Assembly (NCBI GenBank): GCA_016165875.1
Contig: JABBOT010000022.1
Coordinates: 4,366,844 to 4,430,843, forward strand
Reading direction: 5' to 3'
DNA length: 64,000 bases
From: Acanthopleura granulata
Taxonomy: Eukaryota > Mollusca > Polyplacophora > Chitonida > Chitonidae
The position numbers and the translations under genes were made by a program. The notes below the pieces were generated by a model that was not told the DNA's origin, ran no database searches, and saw only the letters and a program-made list of their open reading frames with translations. Below, piece after piece: positions 1-13,200 of the stretch (positions within the stretch are counted from its first letter, which is position 1; each line of letters starts with the position of its first letter).

Positions 1-973
1 ATTTACCCAACGTATAAATAAAAACTTAAGTCATCACAAGGCGAATTATTTTTAATGACATGCTACCATATAAAACCAATGAAGCAGCACAGCTTACAAA
101 CCTTATCTCAACCAGGATTCTGTTTAAACTCGTGACGGAATTACAGGACCAAACCCTATCCTTACCACTGCGGATTGCATGGCAGAATTTTAAACTTCTG
201 CAAGCAAAAGATGTGCATGGGGACACGCATCTCGAATGCCTTTCCCTCTCATGATACCGAGAAGGCACTGTGTACATGTAGTATGTTCTCATGTCCAGAT
301 CTACTTTTTTCCATCAGCACAGAGCAGTTAATATCAACAGACTCGCTCGCTAGGAAAAACACAAGTTGTTAAATAATACATCATTGCAAACGAACAGCGG
401 TGGTCAAAGGAATGGACAACAGGACATTTGTCTTTTAGCCAACAATAAGCTTTTCATTGAGTGTATGTGACAGTTGTTCTCTAGCTTCATAGTCAAACAT
501 ACTGCTTCTATAAGATGAAACATCCTTGGCCTGTTCCAGGTTGGCACTGGCGTTATGTCTGGGAGTTTTTCTCTAACACAAGGAAGTGTAGTGATTTTTA
601 CACTTTTACCTCTGCCCATTCACTTCGTAGGCGATGAATAAAAGAACAGTAAGGAGCATAAAGCCCAGATTTAGCTAATTCAAGACCAAATAACGTTAAT
701 TTCACGTGACGGAGTTAGGTGTTCACTGGAAGATTTACGGAGCATGCAATAGCACATTAGAGGAGTAAATAATATACACAGCAATTTGCCACAGTCACAA
801 GTATATCGAGCTCATTATACATAATGGTCAAGCACTATTACATTGTATCAATAGTGGAGAAAAATGATTTTATGGCATTTAAGTAAATCTAACAGGTGTA
901 AAAATCATTACTTATCTGAGAAACTATTATGTTTCCTATTCGTATTTACCATGATTTTTATTTTCATTAACAG
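1..973. other. Upstream or intron sequence, no gene recognised
   Basis: AT-rich sequence before the first recognised exon. Short open frames exist on both strands but none looks like a protein family I know. The phosphatase gene must have at least one exon further upstream, because its first visible exon begins in phase 1 with no start codon or signal peptide. A leader exon hidden here cannot be excluded. Confidence 0.5.
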
Positions 974-1204
974 AAAATGTGGCACTGAACGGCACCACCC
1001 GGCAGTCATCGGATTATTTCGACTACATATCTGGACTCGCTGTGGATGGTGGCACTGGACACAGTTTTTCCAAGAAACCCCCTACATGTACTCACACCCA
1101 AACAAACAAGAAAACTGCGTACTGGATGGTGACATTGAACACACAGTACAACATCGACAGGTTCAGGATCTATAACAGAAATGGGAGTTGTGATGGTGGA
1201 CTGT
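974..1204 (+). CDS. RPTP exon 1: N-terminal half of fucolectin-like domain
   Basis: The exon begins after an AG acceptor and ends at GTAAGT, phase 1 to 1. The translation starts ENVALNGTTRQSS and continues with GLAVDGG and FRIYNR, which is the fucolectin (FTP/tachylectin-4-like) pattern of ENVAL, QSS, AVDG and RIYNR. It should bind carbohydrate or other extracellular ligands if the domain is functional. Confidence 0.85.
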
Positions 1205-4200
1205 GTAAGTTACCGACCTTTCAACCTGCTGCACAAGTTCTACTCTTTTGTATACATTATTCATGGGAAAAGAATAATAACGCATATTGTTTAAAGACGT
1301 TAGGCGCTTGTGGCGAAAACAAAATTAATATACTTTTAGGAATTAAACTTTTCTGTATTAACTAAGAAAACATCAGGCTCGTTCCTGGATTGTAACAATA
1401 TTCATGTTTTGAAGTAGTATTTAGGGTTGTCTAACCATGTGTTATTGGTTGAAATTTCGCAAGGTTCTTGTCGCGAATTTGGTAAGAAGAAAAAATGTGG
1501 CAATTAAGCACAATGTACCATTGACTAAAAGTAGGAACGGGCAAATTATTTTATTTTATTAAATAGATAGTTCAATTTTTCTAAATACATCACACAAATG
1601 CTGAACAATACCTGAAACTTGCTTTTATATTATTCATAAAATACTGACGAGAATTTATATATTTATTTTTCTATTTTTATTTTTGATTTGTGTTTTACGC
1701 TGTACTCCAGAATATTTCACTTATACGACGGCACCCAGCATTACGGTATGAAGAAACCGGGCAGATTGTTGACAGATCTACATTTTTTTAGAAACATTTT
1801 TTTTTCAGATTCTAAATTAACCTAAAACATTGTATCTGATGCAATGCACTGTTTGAAAATTTCAAATCAAATGCCAGGCTACCCAAAATAATCTAGTCAA
1901 ATTTTTCGGAACAACATCAATGTCACTTTCTTGTGACACGGGTCCAACCCAAAGTACTTGCAATAATTTCTGGAACCAAATGAGTTGAGGCGATGAGGGG
2001 TGGATTTGGCCCAGTATTAATGCTTTAAGACAACCCTAAAATAACATTTTCCTAAGGATATTACTTTTTCCATTTTAAAACATATGAGTGTACACTTCTG
2101 TGTAATAAAGTGGCCATTTTAGTGGCGTTATCAACTGAAAGTGCCTCAAGGTCCATTTCAGTCAACTTGATGCAGTTCTTGACCCTAATGTTCTCATGGT
2201 GGGATGAGGCAAGTTGCGCCCCCGAAACATGACTGGCACAGGGCTTGTGCCTCAGTATTTCTAACATTTGTGGAAAATATTTTTCGGGCCAGGCTTTCTT
2301 CATGGTTTAAACATTGGCTCTGTTTTTGTTTTAAGAAAACTCTCTGACACACTGATGTTGAAGAAATAAATGCGCTTTAGTGCGGCTCTACTGTAATGGT
2401 TAGTGGGTACAAATATGGTGACGCAAAAGCTTTATGTATAGAATCCATTTGATTTCCTCGTGGCACAGCTTTCGTTTGGTTTGGCGTATTCCATGCTTTT
2501 GTAAAAACTGAAATGATGTGTTTTTGATTTAGTTAAATAAAGAGTGTCACGACGTGGTATGGAAGGAATATATACATATTTTTTCTTTTAAATCGTACAT
2601 ACTGATCTTATTTCCTTATTCGGAGAATCACTGTGCTTCACTGTTCCAGGTGGAAGTCGTCTTAACGGTTTTACTCTGTCCGTGAGAAACTCCGCGCAGA
2701 ATCACCCTGGCAGAGTATGCTACCATGACAAGACCACAAACAAAACGGGTCCGGGGGATGTGATTGACGGAGACTGTGGCGCCCGCGGTCCCATACTAGG
2801 GGACGTAGTGGAGATTATGATCAACAATGAAAAACCCCTTACTCTGTGTGAGGTGCAGATTTTCGGTAAGCTTTCTAAATGACAGTATTCTAAGATTAGT
2901 ACCAAGGTGAATAAATAAGTCAATATTTAACGGATTGGGTGAACTGGGGTGGGGTGGGAGTAGAAATATACGGGCTGCCATAACTGTACACAGGCCCCCA
3001 AGCCCCACTTCAGCGAAATAAGTTGGCTTTAAAAATGAGTAATATGGTTTCTATAAATGTTGATTTTCACTGTTTTTTGTGTATGTCAGATTTTGGATTT
3101 ATCCGCCTAGTCTGTTGCCATCGAAAAATTCCATCCGAGGCTCTGGTTAGCCTGTTTTCCAACTTCGTACACTTTTTAGTTCTTTGCTAGCTTGTATTAA
3201 GTGTTGTTTGTTTAATGTAGTCTTGCGATTATTGACCAAGAACAACCGTTTTGGTTGGCGGCTGATCCACTACTGACGTCACGAGATTCTTACACGTTCT
3301 GTATTTTCCGAAACTCATTGCAAAATGTTTATATACGGCACCGAAACTGTTTTTTGTCCTGGTATAAACATATGCAACTAAAAAGGCTCTCAGAAAGTTT
3401 CTGATACAGGTCTTTGGTATCTTCGTTGAAATAGCCCTATAAACCTGACTGTTTATCAGCGTAAATTTTACTTATTTACTCGAAGTAATTGATTCCATTC
3501 TACTGACTTATTCAACACTTTAATACGCCATGGCGGGCCAGGAATCCAGAGTGCGCGGGCTTTGCATCTCCACTTTTTCAGCATAACATGAGAACCCCCT
3601 GACTTTAAATAGCAGTCGAACTCACGACAGGATGTAAACATACGACATCATGGGTCCTGATTGTAACACTCGTAACTTGATATAGTCGATATCTAGATGT
3701 TGTCGTCTTCTCTCCATTCATATCAAGTAGGCCACAAACTGTATGATAATGTGACTCGGATGAACCGATCACGCTCCACACTACCTCAAATATGAGAAGT
3801 CGAACTATGCGCATCATTATTCTGCTACCTTTTGATTTTTTGATTTTTCATTGTTTAACATCGTTCTTAAATTTGCTTTGTCCTTTGCGGCCTTGCGTTA
3901 AACTGCATCATACCGATGTGTTTTTTTACATGTCACGGCAACATATATTAGAGAGCTACCAAAGAGTAGATTCTACTATTCCTCCTGGTTTTAGACAACG
4001 GTTATCTACTGCATATAATAATCTCCAAATCCAAACAGAAAAGGAAAGAACATCCGCCAGTATCTGAATGATGTCAGACTAGACCTCAATTGAAGACTAT
4101 ATAAATAGTCCACAACGTGTGATAAAAATAACATGTGTTCTTTTCAGCTCACACCAGAAATATGAAGACAATATTAACAATAAAGCTCAAACATATTATA

Positions 4201-7200
4201 ATTTCTGGTTATGCAAATGCTGTTGGTAATCTTTGAAAGTTCTTTGTCATTTTGCTATTACAAAGTGTGAGATAAACGGAGAATACATGAAAATTAACTC
4301 TTTTGAAAAAGTTCCGTAACTACTACAGACTGTTTATAACTGCTAAATAGTCTGAAAACACACCATGTGTTGGAGTGTATCTACCAATGTGCTCACTTAA
4401 GAGAACTATTCCTAACTGCATAAGAAGTTTGCCTTCAATATTGTTCTGCCTTTTCTATGGAGAAATAGCAGTTAGTTAACCGCAGAGTGGCCCGAGTCAG
4501 TAAAATACAACGCATCCAACACGAGAGTGACGTCCACAATAGTCTTTATTGTAGAGCGATCAACGACTGCCAGTAGCGCTGTCTGCTTCTCAAACATATT
4601 ATAATATATGTATATAACATATTATCAAACATACATGAATGATTCTATTTATTAAACAAGCTTGTATATTGTGAATTCTATGTTGCAGTGCACGTTAATT
4701 TATTATTCGTGGAACTGTAGCGATACGGTGACCCTAAATCCCCCTCCCTTTGTGTATCTGATTTTGACTTTGTATTGATCAGTATGTGCTGATGGGACAT
4801 ACGGACGTGACTGTGGGAAGAGGTGTGGGAATTGTGCTCAGGGATCGTCCGCCTGTGACACGATATCCGGTCACTGTCCACAGAGATATCCCAGGTGCAT
4901 ACCGGGATACAGGCCTCCAAAGTGTGATACAGGTTGGTTGTTTATTCTAGTCTTTGGGCTGACATAATGTTCTATAGTTCGGTTTTATCATTGCCTAAAA
5001 TGTATAGTTGCTGTTCTTAACATATTTGAATCAGTTCCAGGATTTTGTTAAATAATTACAAGCTTTAAGTACTGTGCTAAAGCATAGAAACTCCGAACTA
5101 AAAAATGTAACGCATGGTTGACGCTCTCATTATTTCAACTAAGTTTTACTTGTCATCTTCAGGAGAAGTAATTTGTACAATCAACAAATACACATATATG
5201 TACATTTACAGAAAAGCAGACTTTGCACGGCTGGACAAAATACACTGCGATGATTGCTCAAATGATTCAACCAATGGAAACTAAACATCGATCAATCACG
5301 GTCATTCAGACAAACCGAGTAGAGCCCTGAGCAAACCCACGACCATGCGCAGTTTGCTGGCAGACCGTCCCATATACGGCCGGAGAGGAAGCCAGCATGA
5401 GCTGGACTTGAACTCACAGCGAGCTATTGGTTGGTGGCTTCCGGTCATTGCGCTGCGCTAACCGACTGAGCCACGGAGGTCCCCACAAAATAAAGGCGAT
5501 GATGCAAAGCTGTGCCTCATTCCTTTAGGTTATACAATCGCTTTGATTTTCCTTATTATTCCTGTGCTAAATATGACATCTTCAATTCAAAAAGCCTATA
5601 TCCTTCAATATTCGCGTGACGCCAAGCCAAGTCAACACATTCTTCTTGGACTTTTTTCTACAAAGTTCCAAAGCTGAATCTCGATTGGTTGGGGGTGGGG
5701 AGAGGCTATTATGTGTGTGTGTGTGTATGTTTGAGTTTGACGTCGTACTCAACAGTTGTTCAGTCATTTGGCGAGGAGAAAACCAACATGACACCCGATC
5801 CACTCACGCTATACTAACACCAGGACGGCCTGTCCTGTCTCCTTGCTCTGGCCTCTCAGTACTCACGGCCAAGCGAGGCAGGAACATGTATCACTTTTAG
5901 GCCTTTGGTAGAACCCGTCCGGGGGTAGAGCTAGGGGTATAGAAAGACTGGCCAAATGTTTTCTGTTCTATCCAAAGCGGGACTAGTTCTGATATATTTT
6001 CACTAGCTGTAAAACAACAGTGCGGAAATCTATAGTGAATTAACAGCCTATTAAGTCTGTGTGGCAGGGTTATCCAATCAATGCCTCAGCACTCTTCAAG
6101 TCGGAGGCAAACCTTGGATGCAATTGTTTGAATTGCTCATATGTAGCCTGCAGGATGGGATGTGGGAATTGTTCTGAAAGATCATGTGTCTGTGACACGG
6201 TATGTGGGCATTTGACCAGCAACATGTAACCTGGGATACAGCTCTGCGAAGTGTGATAGGCGCCTCTTGTTTGAGGCTTTGGGCTGACATAATCCTTTGT
6301 GATTCGCTTTTGTCTTTCGAATTGCCTTGTACATGTATTTATCTGCATACAATTCTATAAGCCATTCAGATGCTGGACTTAATTCGCAACAAATTTAATA
6401 CAGCGCGTCCCTTTGGACTTATGTATTTTACAGAATGCACGAACAACACGTGGGGCGAAGACTGTTTACAGCCATGTGGACACTGTTACAACAATACACA
6501 GTGTAACGCCACAATCGGGGATTGTCCTACACAGGAGGGGAATCCCCGATGTGATCTGGGACATTCTGGAAGTCACTGTGTGTCAAGTGAGTAAACATTC
6601 ACGCAAGGCGATCGTCTTTTATGACTATTTTCATTCAATTTTTTATTGTTGAATTTTTAAAAATTTTATAAATGATAAATGTGACTATCGCATTTTATGT
6701 CACAAATCGTCTGACAAATGAGAAGGAAAATTATCACTCAACTTTGAATGTGGCCGTTGTTAACCAGTGTTATGTATCTCGTAGAGTGTTTGTGTGTGTT
6801 TAATGGAACCCCCTCCTGTAGCATTCCTCTTTCATTTCACCGATATTACACTGAAAGAGGGACTAGTTCTGATATATTTTGACTAGTTGTAATATAACAG
6901 TGCGGAAATCTATAGTGAATTAACAATCTATTAAGTCTGTGTGGTAGGGTTATCCAATCAATACGTTAGCACACTTCAAGTCGGAGGCAAACCTTGGATG
7001 CAATTGCTTGAACTGAGCAAATGTAGCCTGTAGGAAGGGATGTGGGAACCGTTCTGAAAGATCATGTCTCTGCGAGACGATATGTGGGCATTTGACCAGC
7101 AACATTTAACCTGGGATACAGCTCTCTGAGGTGTGATACAGGCCTGTTATTTGAGGCTTTGGGCTGACAGGATCTTTTGTGATTCGTTTTTGTCTTTCGA

Positions 7201-10200
7201 ATTGCCTAATACATGTATTTATCTGCATACAATTCTATAAGCCATTCAGATGCTGGACTTGGTTAATTCGCAACAAATTTAATACAGCGCGTCCCTTTGG
7301 ACTTATGTATTTTACAGAATGCACGAACAACACGTGGGGCGCTGACTGCTTACAGCCATGTGGACACTGTTACAACAATACACAGTGTAACGCCACAACC
7401 GGGTATTGTCCTATACAGGAGGGGAATCCCCAATGTGATCTGGGACATTCTGGAAGTCACTGTGTGTCAAGTGAGTAAACGTTCATGCAAGGCGATCGTC
7501 CTTTCTGATTATTTTCATTTAATTTTTTATTGTTGAATTTTTAAATATTCTATAAATGATAAACATGATTATCGCTTTTCATGTCACAAAGCTTTTAACA
7601 ATTGAGAAGGAAAATCAACATGCATTTTTGATTGTGGCCGTTGTTAACCAGTGTTATGTATCTCGTAGAGTGTTTGTGTGTGTTTAATGGAGCCCACTCC
7701 TCTACCACTCCTCTTTCATTTCACCGATATTTAACTGAATTTAATCTTCATGAGCCATTCTCTGCCTCTTGTGATTGGACGACACTTACTTGGGTATGTC
7801 AATTATTCTGTGCCTTGTCTGAGTAAGTTAAATGTGTCAAAGTGAAAAAAACTCAAAGCGACAAAGTCATTCTAGGCACGGTCAGAATTAAGGAACCCTC
7901 AAGTAGAAACATGCTTCAACGTACTAATGGTATGTTCAGTGTGAGTTAATGCTAAAACAACATCCTACAGCCTCTTGACAGCACTTCAAAGGACAAAATT
8001 CCAAAAATTTAATTTTACTAACCAGATATCCTGAATGTGCATGTAAGGATCTGATCACGTTCTTTGTTAAATAAACAAACCAGTTCCCGACGCAAGTCAT
8101 ATGTAACTCCAGGAGGCAAATTACCCTAATTTTTTCAACTCAATCCCGCCCTAATATCTGGAATTCACTAAATCGCCAGTGCTCCTGTTATGAGTTTATG
8201 AGAAGCAATATTGGCAAACTCTCCACTAATAGGCCTATTCCAGTCGTTCACAATCTTTAGTGGAGAAAACAACCCCACGCCTGAAATAATCCAATATCAG
8301 GCAAGGTACGTTGGCGGTTCGAACGTTTCTTCTTTATTTTTTTTGGCGAATATGCTTTTGTACCTTTCTTCAAATATAAGACTATTCTAAGCGTTAGATT
8401 TCATTCAAGCTATTATTAAGTTACGATAGGAGTTACGTTAGAGTGAGGTCGCGTGGGAAAAAGAAGTGAAATTATTAGGGAAGCTGACAGAGATGTCTCT
8501 ATGTTGGCTCGTTTTACAGAATGCACTAACAACACGTGGGACGCCAACTGTTCAGAGCCTTGTGGACAATGTTACGACAAAGTCCAGTGTAATCAGAAAA
8601 CCGGGGAGTGCTCTGAAAAGGGGCGGAAACACCGGTGTAATCCTGGGTATTCCGGAAATAAGTGTACTGCACGTGAGTATACATTTACACAACACAGAAG
8701 GATTTTAATTCAGTGAATTATTGTGTTCCATTTGTTGAAAACTGTTGCTGTTGTAACCTCTCGTAGTTAACTTTGTAGCGGCATGGACGTTTCCCGTTTG
8801 GATTAGATTGTGTGATTGCCCTTCCTGAATAATAACTATATTGAATCTACATCCACTAATGAGGCAATAAATAAAATTCACAATCCTTAAGACGGTTTGT
8901 GGACAACTATTTTATTTATAAGGCTTTCCACATTAATGTGGAAGCAAGCTGATAAGAGCATACTTATGAGAAGAATTGCTTTCTTAAATAACTGCAATGT
9001 ATTTGAGCTTCTGTCTAGCTTAGTTCTTAAATAACACAATACAATTTCAATGTTTTTTATTATTATTTTTTATCAATGGGTGTAATCGGACTTATATCCT
9101 TGCACTGTAACATTCCCTGAGATATGAAAGCGTGCAGGGGATGTTATCTAAACAAAAGGGATTAACTGTGCAGGTGTAGGACCTTATAAAATTTGTGTGA
9201 TCATCATTTAGGCGGCAGTATGTGCACTGCTACACCAATCGTTCTCTACTACCCGATCTTGGCGAAGGTTTCCAGGGTGAAAAATTGGGCGCTGAAATAT
9301 TTATTTGCAGAGCTATGCACCTTGTGTTAGTTGTTTGATATTGTCTCTATAGTAGAGGTGGCTTGCACTCGCTCTAGCTATAGCTCAAATTAACAGTCAT
9401 TTAGGTCCTAAGCTCACAGGTCATCAAAAATCACCAATCATCAAGTGAATATGCCGTCTTCCGCGGTTTCCATTTCACCAGGAATAGATATTACTTTTGA
9501 AGGATGAAGGAAAATAAATCGGACACCGAAGTGGGCAGGACAGCGATACTGGCAGTAAAAGCCGTGCTATTTATACATCATTGGATCATTTGAACAACGT
9601 AGAAAATGTCTATCTGGTGACGATATTTTATGTCCTTAGATTGAATTTTAACCCATCGACAGAATCACATGTCCCAAACAGGTTGTCTCCTTGGGTGCTG
9701 TATAATGAGAGTAGGCTATAAAGACTGTTTATTAGTCTGACCTCTAAGACAAACATTTATATCCACTTCACCTGGCCAACTTGTTCTCAGAAAGCACCAA
9801 TAATACAGGTCTCCGAATTACGAAGATGTCTTAGACCTGTGTGTCAATGTTAATCATACTATAAACTAGTTTACGCTAAAATTGAGGATTTTTATTTCAC
9901 TTCTGACAGTAATTTCACGAGCTCCATGTCAAAATTAAGATTAGCTTCTGTGTTAAACTTAAATCCAGGATTAATAGCACAAGTTAGGGCTAGGGCCGAT
10001 TTATGTCTAAGATAGCTTCGTGATCCTGGCCTCAAGGCCTCATTAAATTCGCTGTAAATGACAGAATTACCTCCACGATGAATGTGTATAAGAATAAATG
10101 CGCGAACTCCGCAGTTATCAGCATCTCTTTCGAACGATTTTGAAACAAATATATATCTGCTACACGACAACTATAGCTGTTTCGCTTATTGTGTGGTGCG

Positions 10201-13200
10201 TTAAATTGGCAGGCAAATGGTATTATGGTTTGCAGTCGTCAAGCACTGACTGATTGAAATTAAAAAAGCAAAATCAGGAAAGTTAATATAAAAATGTTCC
10301 CAACTGCTTTTAATTTATCAGCCAGTTTGGGTGACCACCTCTCCACAACAGTGGACGTTGTCTTTCCCAAGTTAAGTTCACCTAAAGTCATTTTGTAAGA
10401 ATGGCACACAAAAGTAGTTTGTTGACAACTATTTTATATTTGGTATACCTATTTTCGGCGGTATCTTTTATCCTGTTGAAAATATTGAATGTTGTCCGTG
10501 TAGTAATTTGTTGTGCGAAATAACGAAATCACAAATTCCTCAAATATAAAAAGGCGTTTAAAATGAAGCTAATGAAATAACACACAAAACTCTTTCAGTG
10601 GCACCAGTATTTAATCACCATTCTTTCCGTTCAAGCTAAGTGCTGCCGTTGTAAGGAGATTTCTTGACAAAAGTGTTTCCGGAGTGTAATTTAAGGTTTA
10701 AAAGTGGAAGGGAATGTTTTTCAATTTTCAGTTCTCTACACTCTTAAAGTCGTCCAAAATTATCCCATTTTAAGGTACCGGACAATTAGAAACCACACAG
10801 CATGTTAAATGTTAAAGTTTGCAATCACACTAGGTAAAATAAGTGCAACTCTTGAAAAGGATACTACTATGTTTTAATTACAACATTGACTGTGAATTCA
10901 TGCACTTTGCAGAATGCAGCAACAACACCTGGGGTGCTGACTGCTTAGACTATTGTGGGCAATGTTACAACAATACCCAATGCAATGCCACAAATGGGTA
11001 TTGCCCTGTAGTGGAGGGGAATCCCCAGTGTGATCCGTGGTATTCCGGCAGTGACTGTATGGCACGTGAGTATTAACTTATGCAGATATTTAATACTTAT
11101 TTATTCATCTATCGCATACGGTGTTTGACGACACATTGCATTATTTTTCATCCATAAGAAAGCGGTAATTTTAATGGATGGAGGAAACTCTAGGTTTCTG
11201 CTATCAGTGAACTTTTTAATGTTTGCAGGACTGATGTGCAAACCGTTTTGATTAAAGACAGGTCATGTTGTCAAGAGTCGCACCATAATGAAAATACAAA
11301 AATTAAGTTGCATAGTGTTATAACGGCTGTCGATAACAACGGAGTGTTAAGGAGTGCAATGTTTGCAGCAGTCAAGCAGCACCTCAAAAAAATGTAAATC
11401 CAAGAATTTTGTCCAGGTATTGATGAATTGCAAGGGCCTGGCAGGCCGAGATGGTTTAACCTCCTAGTCGCTACGACCGCCAGACCGTCGATTGACGGCG
11501 TGGAGAGTTCGATTCCAAGTCAGGCTGCTTAGACTACGTCTTTAAGTCAAATGGTTGATCAGAAATCGTATCTAATTAAAATGTGTATTGTACTCCGCTT
11601 CCCTAAGCCTCTGAAACTGACCACCGTCACAGAGGCGAAAAAAGTCTTAATCATGGCGCTAAATACCAAATGTATGTTAAACAGTAAGGATAACATATTT
11701 CTGTTAAGACTTCCTCACTAGGAGATCAGTTTGGAAGGTTTTCTACATTAGACGCCGAGCAAATAAGTAGAACTTTGATGCGGTTAAAAAATGTAATTCC
11801 GTTAGAAAATCTCCGAATGGTTTTGTGGCTTTCATCAAGCTTGGGTCTTTTATAACACTGTCCTCTTTCTGAAGTCGAAGAGGCACCATTGTACACATAA
11901 TTTTGTCGCTCACTACCTTGTGTGAGGTTTGCGGTACCTTACCCGACTACAGTTGCGTTTCAGTCTGAGTAAGTACTGCCCGTAAAAGATGTCCCACTTA
12001 GTATTTATTGATATTCACTCTTGTCACTACAGAACTAAAATACACCACTGGGAGTGGTGTTAACCTCACGTACGTTGGCGGTGGATTGGCCGCAGCTGTG
12101 GCTTTGGCCCTCATTGTGGCCGCAGTTGTCATTATCATACTGAGGTTCGTATGATCTTAAAATGAGATCTGAACAGTAATAATTCGTTTAAACCATTTCA
12201 TTCTGACTAGTCGAAAGCAAAGCTGAACAATACAGACAGCCGTGTATTTTAGATTACACGTGGCCATTAAATCAAAATGCAAAGGTGCAAGTCGAACTCA
12301 TTTGTCTGTTTGTTTTAATTTGTCGCCTATATTGAGCCATCTTTAAAATCGGTCACATTTGCTACCAAAATTGCCTATCAGAAGTTACATGTAAGTTCTA
12401 CACATCGGTATATTGGACATCCATATTGTTGTCAAATAAAATACGGTCACGCTGGTCTTTTAATCATAGTGCTAAACCCAGTTAGCTTTATTCGACAAGT
12501 ACTCGGATGCCTCGGATATCATTTTACTTCATTTTACACTTGGCAGCACTCTAGCCAGTTGGAAAAAAATCCACACGATAGCAACGACTTTATAGTGTCT
12601 GTGCCAGAGGACTACACTGTTGTACATTTATAACACAATTTCCAAACACAGAAATCTGAAGCCCCATTAACACGACATTATATAGCTACAGGGTATAAAA
12701 ATGTATTTATCCAGGTTATATTATGCCCAAATCTGAGAAACTTCAAGGATATCAGTGTCAAAGGCAGCTTTGTCGATCACAGTTTAGGTAACCAGTGGGT
12801 TGTCCGTCAATATTTTGGACTCCGCCCATCATCTAAAATTACCACCTCTAATAATTATTGTCTCTTCGGAGACAATAGTTTGTTGGTGTCGGAAACAATT
12901 ATATGGGTTTCAGACTTGTGAATGAGATAAAGGTATTCTCACTGTATTTTCCCGGTAACAATATGGATGTCCAACAAACCAACTTGAAGAGTTTGACGTT
13001 TTACCTATCAGTGACTAAATTTAATTTGGACATTAGGTATGAGCGATTTTATAGAGGAATGAATATAGGCGACACGTTAAAAGTTTCGAAACCGGTATAA
13101 TACTTGGATCAACCGAGTAACCCTATTTCGTTGCGTCTTATCATTACTGATGTGTTTTTTATGACAGAGGATACTTTATCCTCTACAAAATACAAATCCA

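Larger units (their letters stand above)
5975..7737 (+). repeat. 880-bp tandem duplication containing a decayed and a functional EGF exon
   Basis: The segment starting GACTAGTTCTGATATATTTT at 5981 recurs at 6861, giving a period of 880 bases. Unit 1 is about 5975-6854 and unit 2 about 6855-7737. Each unit carries a decayed copy of exon 3 and then an intact EGF exon (exon 4 or exon 5). Intron sequence is duplicated along with the exons, with scattered substitutions and small indels between the copies. Confidence 0.88.

Noticed and set aside
864..1175. Hydrophobic N-terminus before exon 1 as the signal peptide
   Set aside because: The frame differs from the fucolectin frame and would read through the acceptor. 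The true leader exon is probably upstream of the window.
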